A DNA stretch of 64,000 bases from Elymus sibiricus (taxonomy: Eukaryota > Streptophyta > Magnoliopsida > Poales > Poaceae). A program made the position numbers and the translations under genes. How positions within the stretch are numbered: the stretch's first letter is position 1; every line of letters starts with the position of its first letter. This document shows, in pieces, positions 12,170 to 21,764 of the stretch. The DNA lies in the NCBI GenBank assembly GCA_039707655.1, contig CM077676.1:451707379-451771378 (forward strand), read 5' to 3'. Under the pieces are notes generated by a model. That model saw only the letters and a program-made list of their open reading frames with translations, was not told where the DNA came from and made no database searches.

Positions 12170-12183
12170 CCCCCCCCCCCCCC
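12170..12183. repeat. Poly(C) run of 14 in the integrase coding region
   Basis: It falls on the Gly-Gly codons just before the conserved EYH of the integrase catalytic core. Its length shifts the reading frame, and slippage at this homopolymer is the simplest cause. Confidence 0.9.
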
Positions 12184-12901
12184 AATCGGATTGCACATGA
12201 ATGATTTTGTGATTGAGCAGACACTCAACATGCGCTTGGAATTGCAAGAAAACATTAAACACATCAGATTTGCGTTTAAGAAGATAAAGCCAAGTGAACC
12301 GACTGTAAGCATCAATAAAACTGACATGGTAATTATGGCCACTAACAGAGGTTTGAGCATGGCCCTATACATCCGAAAACACAAGTTCAAGCGGTTTATT
12401 GACTACACGACTCGACTCAGAAAAAGGAAGCTGATGACTCTTGCCTTGCTGACAGGCATCACAAACTGCATCAACATGTTTATTGGACACAACTGGAAGC
12501 TCATGACGATGAAGTACATGGCGAACGATGGGAGTGGCAGGATGACCAAGGCGCGCATGCCAATGTGATGGAGACACACGAACACCGCTGAAAGCACTAG
12601 GAGCTGGTGGCACATCAAGTGCATAAAGACCATTATTGCGCAGTCGACCTCTAAGAAGTACGTCCCTCGTGTCCCGGTCCTTAACAAAAAATTGAAAAGG
12701 ATGAAATTCAGCAAGAACATTATTATCACGAGTAAGTTTAGGAACTGAAAGTAAACTACGTGAAACAGAGGGAACACGAAGGACATTAAGAAGACATAAT
12801 TGTGTGGATCGACGTGTAAGAAGTGATGCCTGACCAATATGTGAGATGTGCATACCTTCCCCATTAGCGGTGCGAACCTGATCGTGTCCACGGTATGGCT
12901 C

Positions 12902-14519
12902 CTATGTGGAGAGCTTGCCCATCTCACTCGTCAGGTGATTGGTAGCTCCCGTATCCATGTACCAAGATGCATCAACTGGATAAGAAGGAGTATGCCCCTG
13001 CTCATGACTCGCCAGGGCAGCCTGCTTCTCATTACCCTTGCCATTGTTCCCGATCCCCAAGAAATCCTGCTTGAAGCGACGATGACAACGGGAGGCAAGG
13101 TGACCATCAAGTCCACATAGCTGACAGGGGACCTGAGCACCACATGAAGGGCAGCAGGCACGGACTCGACCTCCCGTCGAGGTAGTGGTGTTCCGCGAAT
13201 TAGGAGCGGTCGGCGGAGGTTTGCCACCAGTTGGTGGCTTGTAGGGCTTGCACTTCCCACGCGTTGCAGCGTTGGCGGAAGGGAAACTCGACGTAGAGCG
13301 GCGAGCCTGGATGCGCTGCTCCGTAGCGAGGAGACGTGCGTACAACTCACGTGGCTGGATGGGAGTGTCACGACCATTGATATTCTCCACCAAATTATCA
13401 TAGTCGTCACTCAGTCCGTTGAGCACATAGGAAGTGAACTCCTCCGGACCAAGCGCCTTGCCAATGCAGGCAAGTGTGTCAACCATACCCGTCACTTTGT
13501 TGAAGTAGTCGGTGACGGTGAGATCATAAAGCTTCACCTCCCCAAGCGCAGTGCGAATGGCGTGAGCCCGCGCCTGAGACTGCGAAGCAAAACTGGTATG
13601 AAGAGCCGTCCACGCGTCCCGAGACGTAGCGGCGAAGATGACCAGTGACGAGACCCCCTCCGTAAGAGAGGACTGGATAGCGGAGAGGATGGCCTGCTCC
13701 TGAGCCACCCACGCATGATGCCCCGGATGGTATGGCGGTGGGCACGACAGAGTGCCATCAACAAACCCCTCCAAGTAACGACTGCGGAGAAGTGGTAAGA
13801 CCTGGGCACGCCATGACAGATAGTTATCCTTCGTCAGCTTCACCGGGATGAGATGCGCAAAGTAGAACGGTGCATGAGATACACCATGATCCGAAGGCGG
13901 CGGCGGCGCATAAAAGCCCGGGGGTGAAGGACCACTCGGCACCACGGACGAAACCACCAGCTCCGTCGATGCCCCGCCGTAGGGCACTCCGTACGAAGCG
14001 GGCGCGCCATAAGGAGACGCAGTCACCGAGGTTGGCGGGTAGGCGTAGGCCAACGGGGCAGCGTGGCCGTAGGACGGCTGCAGCGCAGAGGGAGCCGGCC
14101 GCCGGCGGTTGTTGCGGGTGCTGAGCGCCCTGATGCGGTTGCGGGACACCACTGTGGGGCGGGTGCGGGACACTGCCTGAGTGCAGATGCGGGATGCCGG
14201 CATGGGCCTGTTGAGACCCCCACCAGGGAGCGACCACAGGCGGGACTCCAAACGCCGCGGGCAGGCTGGCGGGTGGAGCGGCGCCGTAGGGCGCAGACGG
14301 GACGGCGGCGTCGTAGTAGCTCACCGGCGGCTGGGCGGCCGGTGGGGCGGCGGAGCCCTGGGCGGTGGCAGCCATGGAGGCGCCGGCCAGGGAGAGCAGC
14401 GGCTGAGAGGCCAGAAACGGAGAGGCCGGGGCGGCCTGAGCGGCGGCAGCGGGGCCGGCGGCCGGAACGGCGGCCGGAGCGGGGGGAATCGTGGCGGCGG
14501 CGGCCGGCACCGAGGCCAT
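12902..14519 (-). pseudogene. Copia gag, one frameshift
   Basis: The start ATG (14517-14519, minus) opens an Ala/Pro-rich leader. Around 14090-14105 the frame changes, and the second frame runs to a TAG at 12902-12904. It contains the Copia gag core (KLTKDNYLSWRAQVLPLL, a UBN2-type region), a CQLCGLDGHLASRCH zinc knuckle and the start of protease (WYMDTGATNHLT, with the DTGA active site). Gag packages element RNA into particles in the cytoplasm. The GC-rich leader is unusual in composition relative to the rest. The stop falls 13 residues after the protease active site. Confidence 0.88.
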
Positions 14520-14561
14520 GATGCGATCGTGGCGGCGGCGGAAGCGAACGATCGTAACCCT

Positions 14562-14573
14562 AAGCTGATACCA
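14562..14573 (-). other. Copia primer binding site
   Basis: Minus-strand TGGTATCAGCTT directly adjoins the 5' LTR and matches the initiator-Met tRNA primer site of plant retrotransposons in its first nine bases. Confidence 0.85.
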
Positions 14574-14710
14574 TGTTAAACGTTATGTTTTGGGAAACTG
14601 CACGACACCCCAATACGGGTGTGGCTATCTCATATATATAAGGGTACACAAAGTGTACAAATACAAGATACAGGGTATACATAGAAGCTACGTATAAACA
14701 TTATCTAACA
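14574..14710 (-). repeat. Copia 5' LTR (137 bp)
   Basis: Same as the 3' LTR except one C/T difference near the outer third of the repeat. Confidence 0.93.
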
Positions 14711-14829
14711 GTGGAACCTAAAAAGAAGAGAGAGATTGAAGTAGTGAAGATTGAGAGATGCATTGAGGTGGGGTGGCATCGAGGGAGGGAGTGCACGTAC
14801 GTAAGTACGTACGTGTGTAAATGAAGTAG

Positions 14830-16865
14830 AAAAAAAATCCTATGCGACCTGGGTCGCACGCAGCGATTGTGAGACCCTCTCCAGCTGTGGACACTTGGCA
14901 AAATCGAATCTCAGAGTACGTAGGTCACTTACCTCGGTTTCCATTGACAAATCGCAAATCCTACTCCAGCCACCCTACCACTCGCTCGCCGCGGCAGCCG
15001 CCGCAGCCGCCGCCCCCGCTGCTCTCCTCCGCTGTCCACGACCGTGTTCCTCGGCGTCCGGCAGCTCGTCCTTGAGGCGCAGCTCCTCTGCTCGTTGCAT
15101 TGCTTCCCACCGGCGCTCCTTCCACGGCCACCCTCGACGTTGACCTATTGGCTGCATCGTCACATGGGGCTGGACTGACATGAGAGTGTGCAAAGAAAGA
15201 CATCCCCAATTGTGACTTCAAAGGATACTTCTTGGCAGTGATTATTGCTTGAAGCTCATGGAGATGACACAACACTGTCAGCCGCTCATCAATTAAATTT
15301 CAACAAAGGTACTAGTACATCAAGGTTTCAAACAGTGACGTCCGTGTCATACACTGATTGTCTCCTTAATGCTAGTTAGCTGGACATGTCAGCTAAATGG
15401 TGCTATTTACTTGAAGTTATCCTTTTATTCTATAATATGTGCTTGTGTTGCTACCTGAGTATTGGTGAACATATATTGTCAAGCCTTGGATTTGTCTCTT
15501 TGGCAAAACTCGAATGTTCTGTTCATGCAAAATGGTGATATTTACTTGTTGCAACATTAATATAAACTATTCTTTTACTCTGTAACTATGTTCATTAGGA
15601 TGGCCATTTTTATTTCTCTGAAACAAAGCAATGAATAGATGCAATCTAATTTGTGGTACTGAAGAAGTACGTATGTTTTTGTTAATATAATGGAAATCAA
15701 CAACACACAAGTTCTATGTTTCAGGATAGGCAAACTATTTTCATAAATGGATGTGCATGTGAGCTTGTTAAATCAGCATATAGGCATACATGCTTGTAGG
15801 ATGTATTCTTGACTGATAAAGAATCTTTTTTATCACAAGAGTTGACAACAACAAAATCACACTACAAATTGCACATCATTGTTATCACAAGAGTGGACAA
15901 CAACAAATATACACTGCAAAATTTATAAGGAGCTTCAAATATCAGGAGCTTTTATTCACATGTACACCAAATTCAGTTATACAATAAAAAGCCCCACAAT
16001 GTGCTTCAACTATCATATCTTGACTCGAGGAGAAAATTCAGAAGAAAAATAAGAAAGCATCAACAGTAGCTACTTGACTTGAGTTCCTGATTATTTGGTC
16101 TAGTTGAGTGAAACAAATTGCACGGACATTTCTACAAAGCATTGAATCTTCATCGACAGAGGCATGCACAACAGCCGATTTTTGGTTCTTCTGTCTTCCT
16201 TTTGCCATCATGCTGATCATCTTCCTTTTGGTTCTTCTATGCTCTATCAATGAATAAGAGAATAACTTCAACACAAGCATATCCAGAAGAATAAAGGATG
16301 CAAATGGACAGAGCACATAGTTATGTGCTTGTGTTGCAACCAGCAGATGAGCCGTCATGCTCTGAACTTGAATTTATTTGCCAAGATGCAGCTAGCAGGT
16401 CAATGTACAGTAGCTAGGCCACAACTGGAGCCAAGCTGAGGAGGATGGCCATGGAGGAGATCAACACACCGGCGCGCGAGAAGCTTGGCCGTAGCCAAGG
16501 GGCGCATGCAGCCCGCGTAGTGTGCCGGCGTCGGTGCGAGTGGAGGTGCCCAGGAGCATCGCCGTGGCCGGCGGGAAGAAGTAGCTGGGGCGCTGCCGCG
16601 AGTTGGGTCGCCGACGGGGATGGAGCGTGCCGATCTGGGGTTGTGCTTGGCGTCGAGGAGCACGCCGACGGCGATGTGGCGAGCAGCAGGGGCGTAGCAC
16701 ACCGGCGGCTGGAATTTGGGAGCCGTCGAGATTGAATCAGGATTTGCAAATAGGCAAGTAGGGAACAAGACGGGGCTGCTGCTTTGAGAGGTATCGCCAC
16801 GCGTCGCTCGCGGGAGAGGGTCTCACGATTGCCTTGGTACGACCCGGGTCTTATAGGATTTTTTT
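14830..16865. mobile_element. TIR element of about 2 kb (MULE-like or unclassified)
   Basis: The left end, from AAAAAAAATCCTATGCGACC to GTGAGACCCTCTCC (14830-14883), is repeated in inverted form at 16812-16865 with a few mismatches. This gives terminal inverted repeats of about 50 bp. I could not find a target duplication at either 8, 9 or 3 bp, so the superfamily is open. Inside, GC-rich gene-like sequence lies next to each end (14970-15200 and 16430-16830) around an AT-rich centre, the pattern expected if gene fragments had been captured. No transposase is seen. Confidence 0.6.
14961..15275 (-). other. Gene-like GC-rich segment inside the TIR element, function unknown
   Basis: Two overlapping minus-strand frames occur here; one gives an Ala-rich run plus charged sequence (EELRLKDELPDAEEHGRG). 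The segment has the base bias of a grass gene 5' end but no recognisable domain. It may be a captured exon of an unknown gene. Confidence 0.25.
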
Positions 16866-17252
16866 CCCAGTTTTTTTTTGTACTGTGAGCCACGTACTTA
16901 AGCGTCAATTCGTTGACTGTTCTACGATCTCTGAACGGAGGCCACGTTTTTTTTTCTTTTTTTTTTGATGAAGAAGACGCTGCCGTGATAGATCGAGTCG
17001 ACCGCACGACGTCAGACGCACGGCCGCCGAAATAGATTCCTCGTTTTCCGGCGATTTATAACGCGTAAGTACCTAATCGTGCCCGTGCACGATTTGACGG
17101 AATCGAGCGGCCGGCGCTACGTGACAAAATAAACTGACTTTCTATGCATGGAACAAACCTGCCACACTGCATGCACAAGAGCTTAGTGATTTTTTTTACA
17201 GTACCGTGACACAAGAGCTGCATGCAGCACTTTAATTTTGTTTCAAGAAAAT
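16866..17252. other. No gene recognised
   Basis: Spacer between the TIR element and the large inverted repeat, with T-rich runs near 16950 and 17190. Confidence 0.5.
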
Positions 17253-18590
17253 TCAAAAAGCCATAACTTTTGAACTACACGTTGGAATTAAGATCTGTTT
17301 TCACCGTTGGAATCCTCACAAGGAGATCTTTGAAACTAGATTCCGGGTGGGTATGTTTTGACAAAAAAAAATTCATGCCAACTTTCGTGCTATATGATGC
17401 AACTCTATTAGTACATGGTGCAACTTTGGTACTGCATCGTGCAACTTTTTTCAAAACTAATTTTTGAAGTTGCATGATCCAACTTTCTATGAGTTGCAAC
17501 CTATCAACCATGATAAACTGATGTGAAACTAATCTACTGCCCCGACCAACTACCTAGTCATTGATGTGCAACCCTCCTTCCTACCCGTGGATGTGTAGTT
17601 TTTCATTGCTAGCACACCCTACCCCACCTACCCTATCAGCGATATGTGCAACTTAGTTTGTTGTTCCAGCCAACTGCCTAGTAGTTGATGTGCAACTTCT
17701 CTCCTTCATTCTTAGTTATCGATGTGTAATTTTAGTTGGCTGAGCAACACACGGAGTTGCACATTGTCTACTAGGCAGTTGGCTAGGGCAACAGATGAAG
17801 TTGCACATCTCACAAATAAGGATAGTTGCATATAGATAGGGCGCTAAAGTTGCACATCTCACTAGCAGGGTAGTTTGGATGGGGTGCTAGTAGGGAAAAT
17901 TACACATCCACAAGGGGTACGATGGGACGTTGCACATCACTGTTAGGAAGTTGGTCATGGCTGCATCCGAAGTTGCACATTCACTACTAGGCAGCTGGCC
18001 GAGGCCACTAACAGAGAAAGTTGCAAATCAATAGGCAAGGGGGAAAGTTGCACATCAACTACTAGCCAGTTGGCCAGGACAACAGATGAAGTTGCACATC
18101 TCATTGGCAGGGGTAGTTTGGAATGAAGGTGGGGAAAAGTTGCACATCGACTGTCAAGTAGTTGCACATCGACTGCTAAGCAATTGCATCAAACAGGGAC
18201 TAAATTGCACATAAAAAAGTTCATCGAAATATATTCATGCGGGATCTAATTTCGAAGAGCATGTCGTTAGGATTTCAATGATGAAAACGGATCTTAATTT
18301 CAACGTTCGGTTCAAAAGTTGTGAATTTTTTTAGAAAAAATAACCCCGCATTAAATGCGTTCACACTTGTTCGCATATATGGGGGAAAGTTGCACATCAA
18401 CGATGAGATAGTTGCACATCGACTACTAAACAGTTGCATCAAACGGGGAGTCAATTGCACACAAAAAAGTTCGTCGAAACATACCCATGCGGGATCTAGT
18501 TTTGAAGAGCACGTCGTCAGGGTTCCAACGGCGAAAACGGATCTTAATTCCCACGCGCGATTTAGAAGTTATGACTTTTTGAAAAATTTG
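17253..18590. repeat. Large inverted-repeat unit with internal AGTTGCACATC repeats
   Basis: The arm at 17253-17373 (AAAAGCCATAACTTTTGAAC..., AATTAAGATCTGTTTTCACC) returns in inverted orientation at 18461-18582, and once more at 18213-18333, so the right side carries the arm twice as a direct repeat. Between the arms, about twenty degenerate copies of AGTTGCACATC occur in both orientations. There is no transposase and no clear target duplication. It is best described as a foldback-type or degenerate TIR transposon 0.5 kb upstream of the MATH gene. Confidence 0.65.
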
Positions 18591-18799
18591 AAATCTATAT
18601 TAAATACGTTCACACATGTTCACATATGCTTTTGTAATTTTTTTTCTGATTACGTGCTACTTTATCTCTCTAATATGAATTAGTTTTTCTTGTATATGAA
18701 TTAGGGAGACAAATTATTTCCATTTATGGAATAGGACCAAATACTTCCTTTTTGGTCGGCCGGTCCGGACCGCTAGCGAGCAGCCGGCTGCTCTCTATA

Positions 18800-19107
18800 C
18801 CCGTCCTTTATAACGGGGCTGCATGCATACGCGCCCGGGTTAGTCATGCATCATCGGGTTCCCATCACAAGCCTCGCCAAAAAAAAAGGGTTCCCATCAC
18901 AAGGCCGTGATCATGCCAACTTGCTCTAGGACTCCATAGGAACCAGAATCCGGTTACGGATTTGTATCGTTGGAAGACAGAGATATGACTCCACTCCCGA
19001 CTCGATACCGAATTCCCTCCCCGGCCGGCCTACATATATATACACGGGCGCGTGCGCGGACATACCCGATCCGATCGCCTCATAGCTTAATTGGTAGTAC
19101 GTCGACA
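18800..19107 (+). promoter_or_regulatory. Probable promoter of the MATH gene
   Basis: A TATA-like TACATATATATACAC lies at 19031-19045, about 65 bp before the ATG, and a second candidate TTTATAAC lies near 18808. The block around 18960-19045 is repeated on the minus strand at 1744-1860. Which TATA is used cannot be told from sequence. Confidence 0.5.
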
Positions 19108-20058
19108 ATGGGTGGCACTGCGAGCCGATCGGCGCCGATGACGTGCGACGACTTGCCGGTCTTGTGGTACTCCAAGATGGTGCGGTCACGTCGCGTGCTG
19201 AATGTGGGCAAAGTCTTCTTCGACGGCCTCGTCTGCAACGTGGAAATCCTGCCCATGTGTTTCCACAAGGACGGCCTAGCGAACGTCTTGATCGTCTCGG
19301 TGGGCGTCATGTTGGGTCGTCACCTCAGATCGTTCGCCGGCACCCACGTCTCCCTCGAAATCCTGGACGCGACCGGCCAGCACACCGTCTTCCACAAAGA
19401 CAGCGACCAAGAAGACGACCGTTTCTACAGGCTGACTATGTACGTGCGCAGGTGCGAGCTGGAGGCGTCGTCGTGCGTCTGTGCCCGCCGCGACACACTA
19501 ACCATCAGGTGCACGCTGGAGAAGAAGCAACGGGCGACAAAGCGGCCGCGCCTGCTCGGAATCTCGTTCAAACCCAACGCGGTTAAGGAGCCGCCGCAGG
19601 TCGCCATGGACGGGTCCTACACGCTCACCCTCCGCAGCTTCTCCGAGCTCAGCGCGGCGCTTCGAGCCGAAGGGGAGGGCATCTACTCCAGGCACTTCGC
19701 CATAGGGGGGAGCAGATGGTACCTCAAATTCTGCCCCAAATACCACGGACGGTCCTTCTTGTGCCTCGGCCGCGGCCGCATGGGCAAGGGCGAGATGCCG
19801 ATGACAGTGGAGTTCAGCTTCGACCTCAAAGGGGTGGTGAACCACCAGTCCCAGAAGATGACGCACACGTTCGACCGTGACAACGATGACTTCTTCTACG
19901 ATCTAGAGCAAATTAGAGGAACGTCATCCATGCAGGACAACCACCTCGTTGTTCGGTGCTGCCTCACCATTGTCATGCCGGAGGAGACTCCGATCGCCAT
20001 CCCAATGTGCAGCAGCGAATCAGTGCTCACTCCTCTACTCAGCGCCATGCATGGCTAG
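19108..20058 (+). CDS. MATH/TRAF-domain protein, two tandem domains, no BTB
   Basis: An intact, intronless 316-codon frame starts at the ATG at 19108, which has A at -3 and G at +4 and follows the TATA motif by ~65 bp. An earlier in-frame ATG at 18970 lies upstream of the TATA and is unlikely. Residues ~35-150 (FFDGLVCNVEILP, LANVLIVSVGVML, VSLEILDATGQHTVFHKD, LTIRCTLE) and ~170-300 (GSYTLTLRSFSEL, WYLKFCPKYHG, VEFSFDLKG, HLVVRCCLTIV) each follow the strand pattern of a MATH (TRAF-C-like) domain. In grasses MATH domains are greatly expanded, usually with a BTB domain as substrate adaptors for CUL3 ubiquitin ligases. No BTB follows here, so this protein could bind substrates without recruiting a ligase, or could be a truncated family member. 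G+C is high and codon use is grass-like. It is the only probably functional host gene in the window. Confidence 0.72.
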   Translation: MGGTASRSAPMTCDDLPVLWYSKMVRSRRVLNVGKVFFDGLVCNVEILPMCFHKDGLANVLIVSVGVMLGRHLRSFAGTHVSLEILDATGQHTVFHKDSDQEDDRFYRLTMYVRRCELEASSCVCARRDTLTIRCTLEKKQRATKRPRLLGISFKPNAVKEPPQVAMDGSYTLTLRSFSELSAALRAEGEGIYSRHFAIGGSRWYLKFCPKYHGRSFLCLGRGRMGKGEMPMTVEFSFDLKGVVNHQSQKMTHTFDRDNDDFFYDLEQIRGTSSMQDNHLVVRCCLTIVMPEETPIAIPMCSSESVLTPLLSAMHG

Positions 20059-20161
20059 CTAGTTTGGGTTACAGAAGACAGGCCCACACAAAACTAGTAT
20101 AGCTCTGCAATCAACATGTTAGTCAACAGTCAGACCGGCAACTCATTTGTAATTTACTAAA

Positions 20162-20530
20162 GAGAAAAGTCCACATTTCAACCCCGAACAAACCATTTAG
20201 TTAGATTTACATCCCTGAACTACTAAGTCGGTCGGAATACACCCCTAACTAACCACGAGGTTCGAAATTCAACCGTGGTTTTGCTTCGGCGGGGAAGGAG
20301 AGGAGGGAGTTTTTTCTTTCTTTCTTTTCTTATAGAAGGGGTCAATGCTGACCCGGCGGTGCCCAGTCAACAAAGAACATAGTCAAAACCGGTTGACCGA
20401 AGCAAAACCAGGATCAGAGTTGAGTTTTGAACCTTGTGATTAGTTGGAGGTGTATTTCGACCGGTTTCATAGTTCAAGGTTGTAAATCAAACCGAGTGGT
20501 TAGTTCGAGGTTGAAATGTTGATTTTTCTC
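20162..20530. mobile_element. Mutator-type MITE with 9-bp target duplication
   Basis: The element begins GAGAAAAGTCCACATTTCAA and ends with the near-inverse TTGAAATGTTGATTTTTCTC. Inverted arms extend over roughly 140 bp each, leaving a short centre. A 9-bp duplication TTTACTAAA flanks it (20153-20161, 20531-20539), the size typical of Mutator. It lies about 100 bp after the MATH stop codon, so it may be part of that transcript's 3' end. Confidence 0.9.
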
Positions 20531-20539
20531 TTTACTAAA

Positions 20540-21365
20540 CAGTTAGTCATCTACCATCTTGTATAAAACCAGTTACACCGTATTGTTCTCGTATATTCTT
20601 ATATTCAGCCTTTTCTCATGTCATGTCATGTTCATGATAAAAATGTCATGCATGCAAACTAGCAGGTTCCGTCACGGTGAACTAGCAGGTTGGTTTTTCA
20701 ATGTAGGCAAGCTCTGCTGTCTAGCTTGTTCGGATTACAGTAAGCCGGCACAGAACTATATATAGTCCAAGCTTATTGGACTTAAATTTGAACTCTTGTG
20801 ATCCAAATAGGCCTTGCAAGAAAGGATCATGAATAGTTTGCCTTGTACCGGCAATTCACCGTTGGGACTGCAAATTCCTCAGTTGCCCCGAAAAAAATAT
20901 TTTTATAGATTTTGCCCAATCCATTGGACTGAAATCGAGCTAACGGATGTCCTTCACCTTCAACCGTCTGGAGCACATTGTTCCTCTTCCTCCTCGAAGC
21001 GATTTCCTTAGCCACAACATGACGCTTCGCTTCTGGCAATATCCTGTCTGAACATTCGTCAGCGATGCCACGACATCCCCGTCTCGATCTCGACGCTATC
21101 TAATCCAAGTGGCAGCAAAAACGAAAGGGGATCCCAACCGCACTGGTCAACCCCTATTCTCTCCTCCATGGGCAACAGGTGCAGCGTCCCAATCTTGTTA
21201 TAGGAGTTCATTTTTCAGAAACTAATAAATAGTACATGCATTCTCTTCATTCACGAAAGGAGGCAAGTGAGTTGGAGTAATTTCTGTACGCAATATTTTC
21301 TTTATCTAAACACTTAAGGCCTGCTTATCTTCAAATTTCTATACGGATTCTAGGTGAACAACGCA
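20540..21365. other. No gene recognised
   Basis: Short frames only; nothing with a domain, and no element ends found. Confidence 0.5.
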
Positions 21366-21391
21366 TTTATCTATCTATCTATCTATCTATT
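21366..21391. repeat. (ATCT)n microsatellite
   Basis: Six tandem ATCT units directly before the Stowaway-like MITE. Confidence 0.85.
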
Positions 21392-21622
21392 GCTTCCATG
21401 GTTCCATCCCAAATTACTTGAATTTCTATCTTTCTCCTAATCAAATTATTCAAGTACGATTAAACGTATATATATAGTATGAAAGTATATCTCATGAAAA
21501 TACAATAAAACAAATTTGGTGCTGTAAATATTAATTTAATTTTCTATAATTTCATCCAAACTTAATCTTTTTTGACTTCAAACAAAGTTAGAACTTGAAG
21601 TAATTGGAATGGAGAAAGTATA
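21390..21622. mobile_element. Degenerate Stowaway (Tc1/Mariner) MITE
   Basis: The left end (CCATCCCAAATTACTTG) and right end (AACTTGAAGTAATTGGAATG, then GAGAAAGTA) are degraded forms of the Stowaway terminal repeat that reads roughly CTCCCTCCGTTCC...AAATTACTTG. The centre is AT-rich and non-coding. A TA target site is plausible at the right end; the left end is eroded. Confidence 0.6.
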
Positions 21623-21764
21623 TGCTAAAAGTCCTTGATGCACTCTTAGGAAATAAAAAACTCCCAGGAAAAGATAGAGGAGCTCCCGATCTATATTATC
21701 ACCAAACAGATTTGGGTTCCCCTATGATTTATTGAGGATTTGTTACTCTTGGAGGTTGAACACT
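21623..21764 (+). mobile_element. Left part of an older LTR-like host sequence, split by the LARD element
   Basis: This joins 38026 onward if the LARD insertion is removed at its ACACT duplication. It is the recipient sequence; see the right part at 38031-38507. Confidence 0.35.

Larger units (their letters stand above)
11194..12901 (-). pseudogene. Copia protease end and integrase, stop plus frameshift
   Basis: After the stop that ends the gag frame, the same frame gives the region before integrase (HWHARLGHP..., CDACQQGKSHQLPF, the HHCC zinc-binding part) up to a TAG at 12365-12367. The frame then continues into the integrase core (FIDAYSRFTWLYLL, HVQSD) and is lost at a run of 14 C on the plus strand (12170-12183). 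The core resumes in another frame with EYHNLNAFFNKLGI and CPHTHQQNGVAKRKHRHIVE, then the C-terminal part (KVFGCACWP, FLGYSS, SRDVVFDE) and the linker. Integrase would insert the DNA copy; here it is inactive. Confidence 0.88.
9299..14710 (-). mobile_element. Complete Ty1/Copia retrotransposon with very short LTRs
   Basis: Two 137-bp direct repeats (9299-9435 and 14574-14710) flank a minus-strand gag-pol region. A 5-bp target duplication GTGGA is present on both sides (9294-9298, 14711-14715). The LTRs differ at a single position in a side-by-side reading, which indicates a recent insertion. Domain order is gag, protease, integrase, reverse transcriptase, RNase H, so it is Copia. Short LTRs and the gag style suggest an Ale/Retrofit-like lineage, which is an inference. 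The coding region is broken in several places, so this copy must have been moved by proteins from another copy or decayed after insertion. Confidence 0.95.

Noticed and set aside
19080..19107. CATAGCTTAATTGGTAGTAC as a tRNA D-arm-like sequence
   Set aside because: No acceptor stem, anticodon arm or T-arm can be formed around it; it is the leader of the MATH gene.
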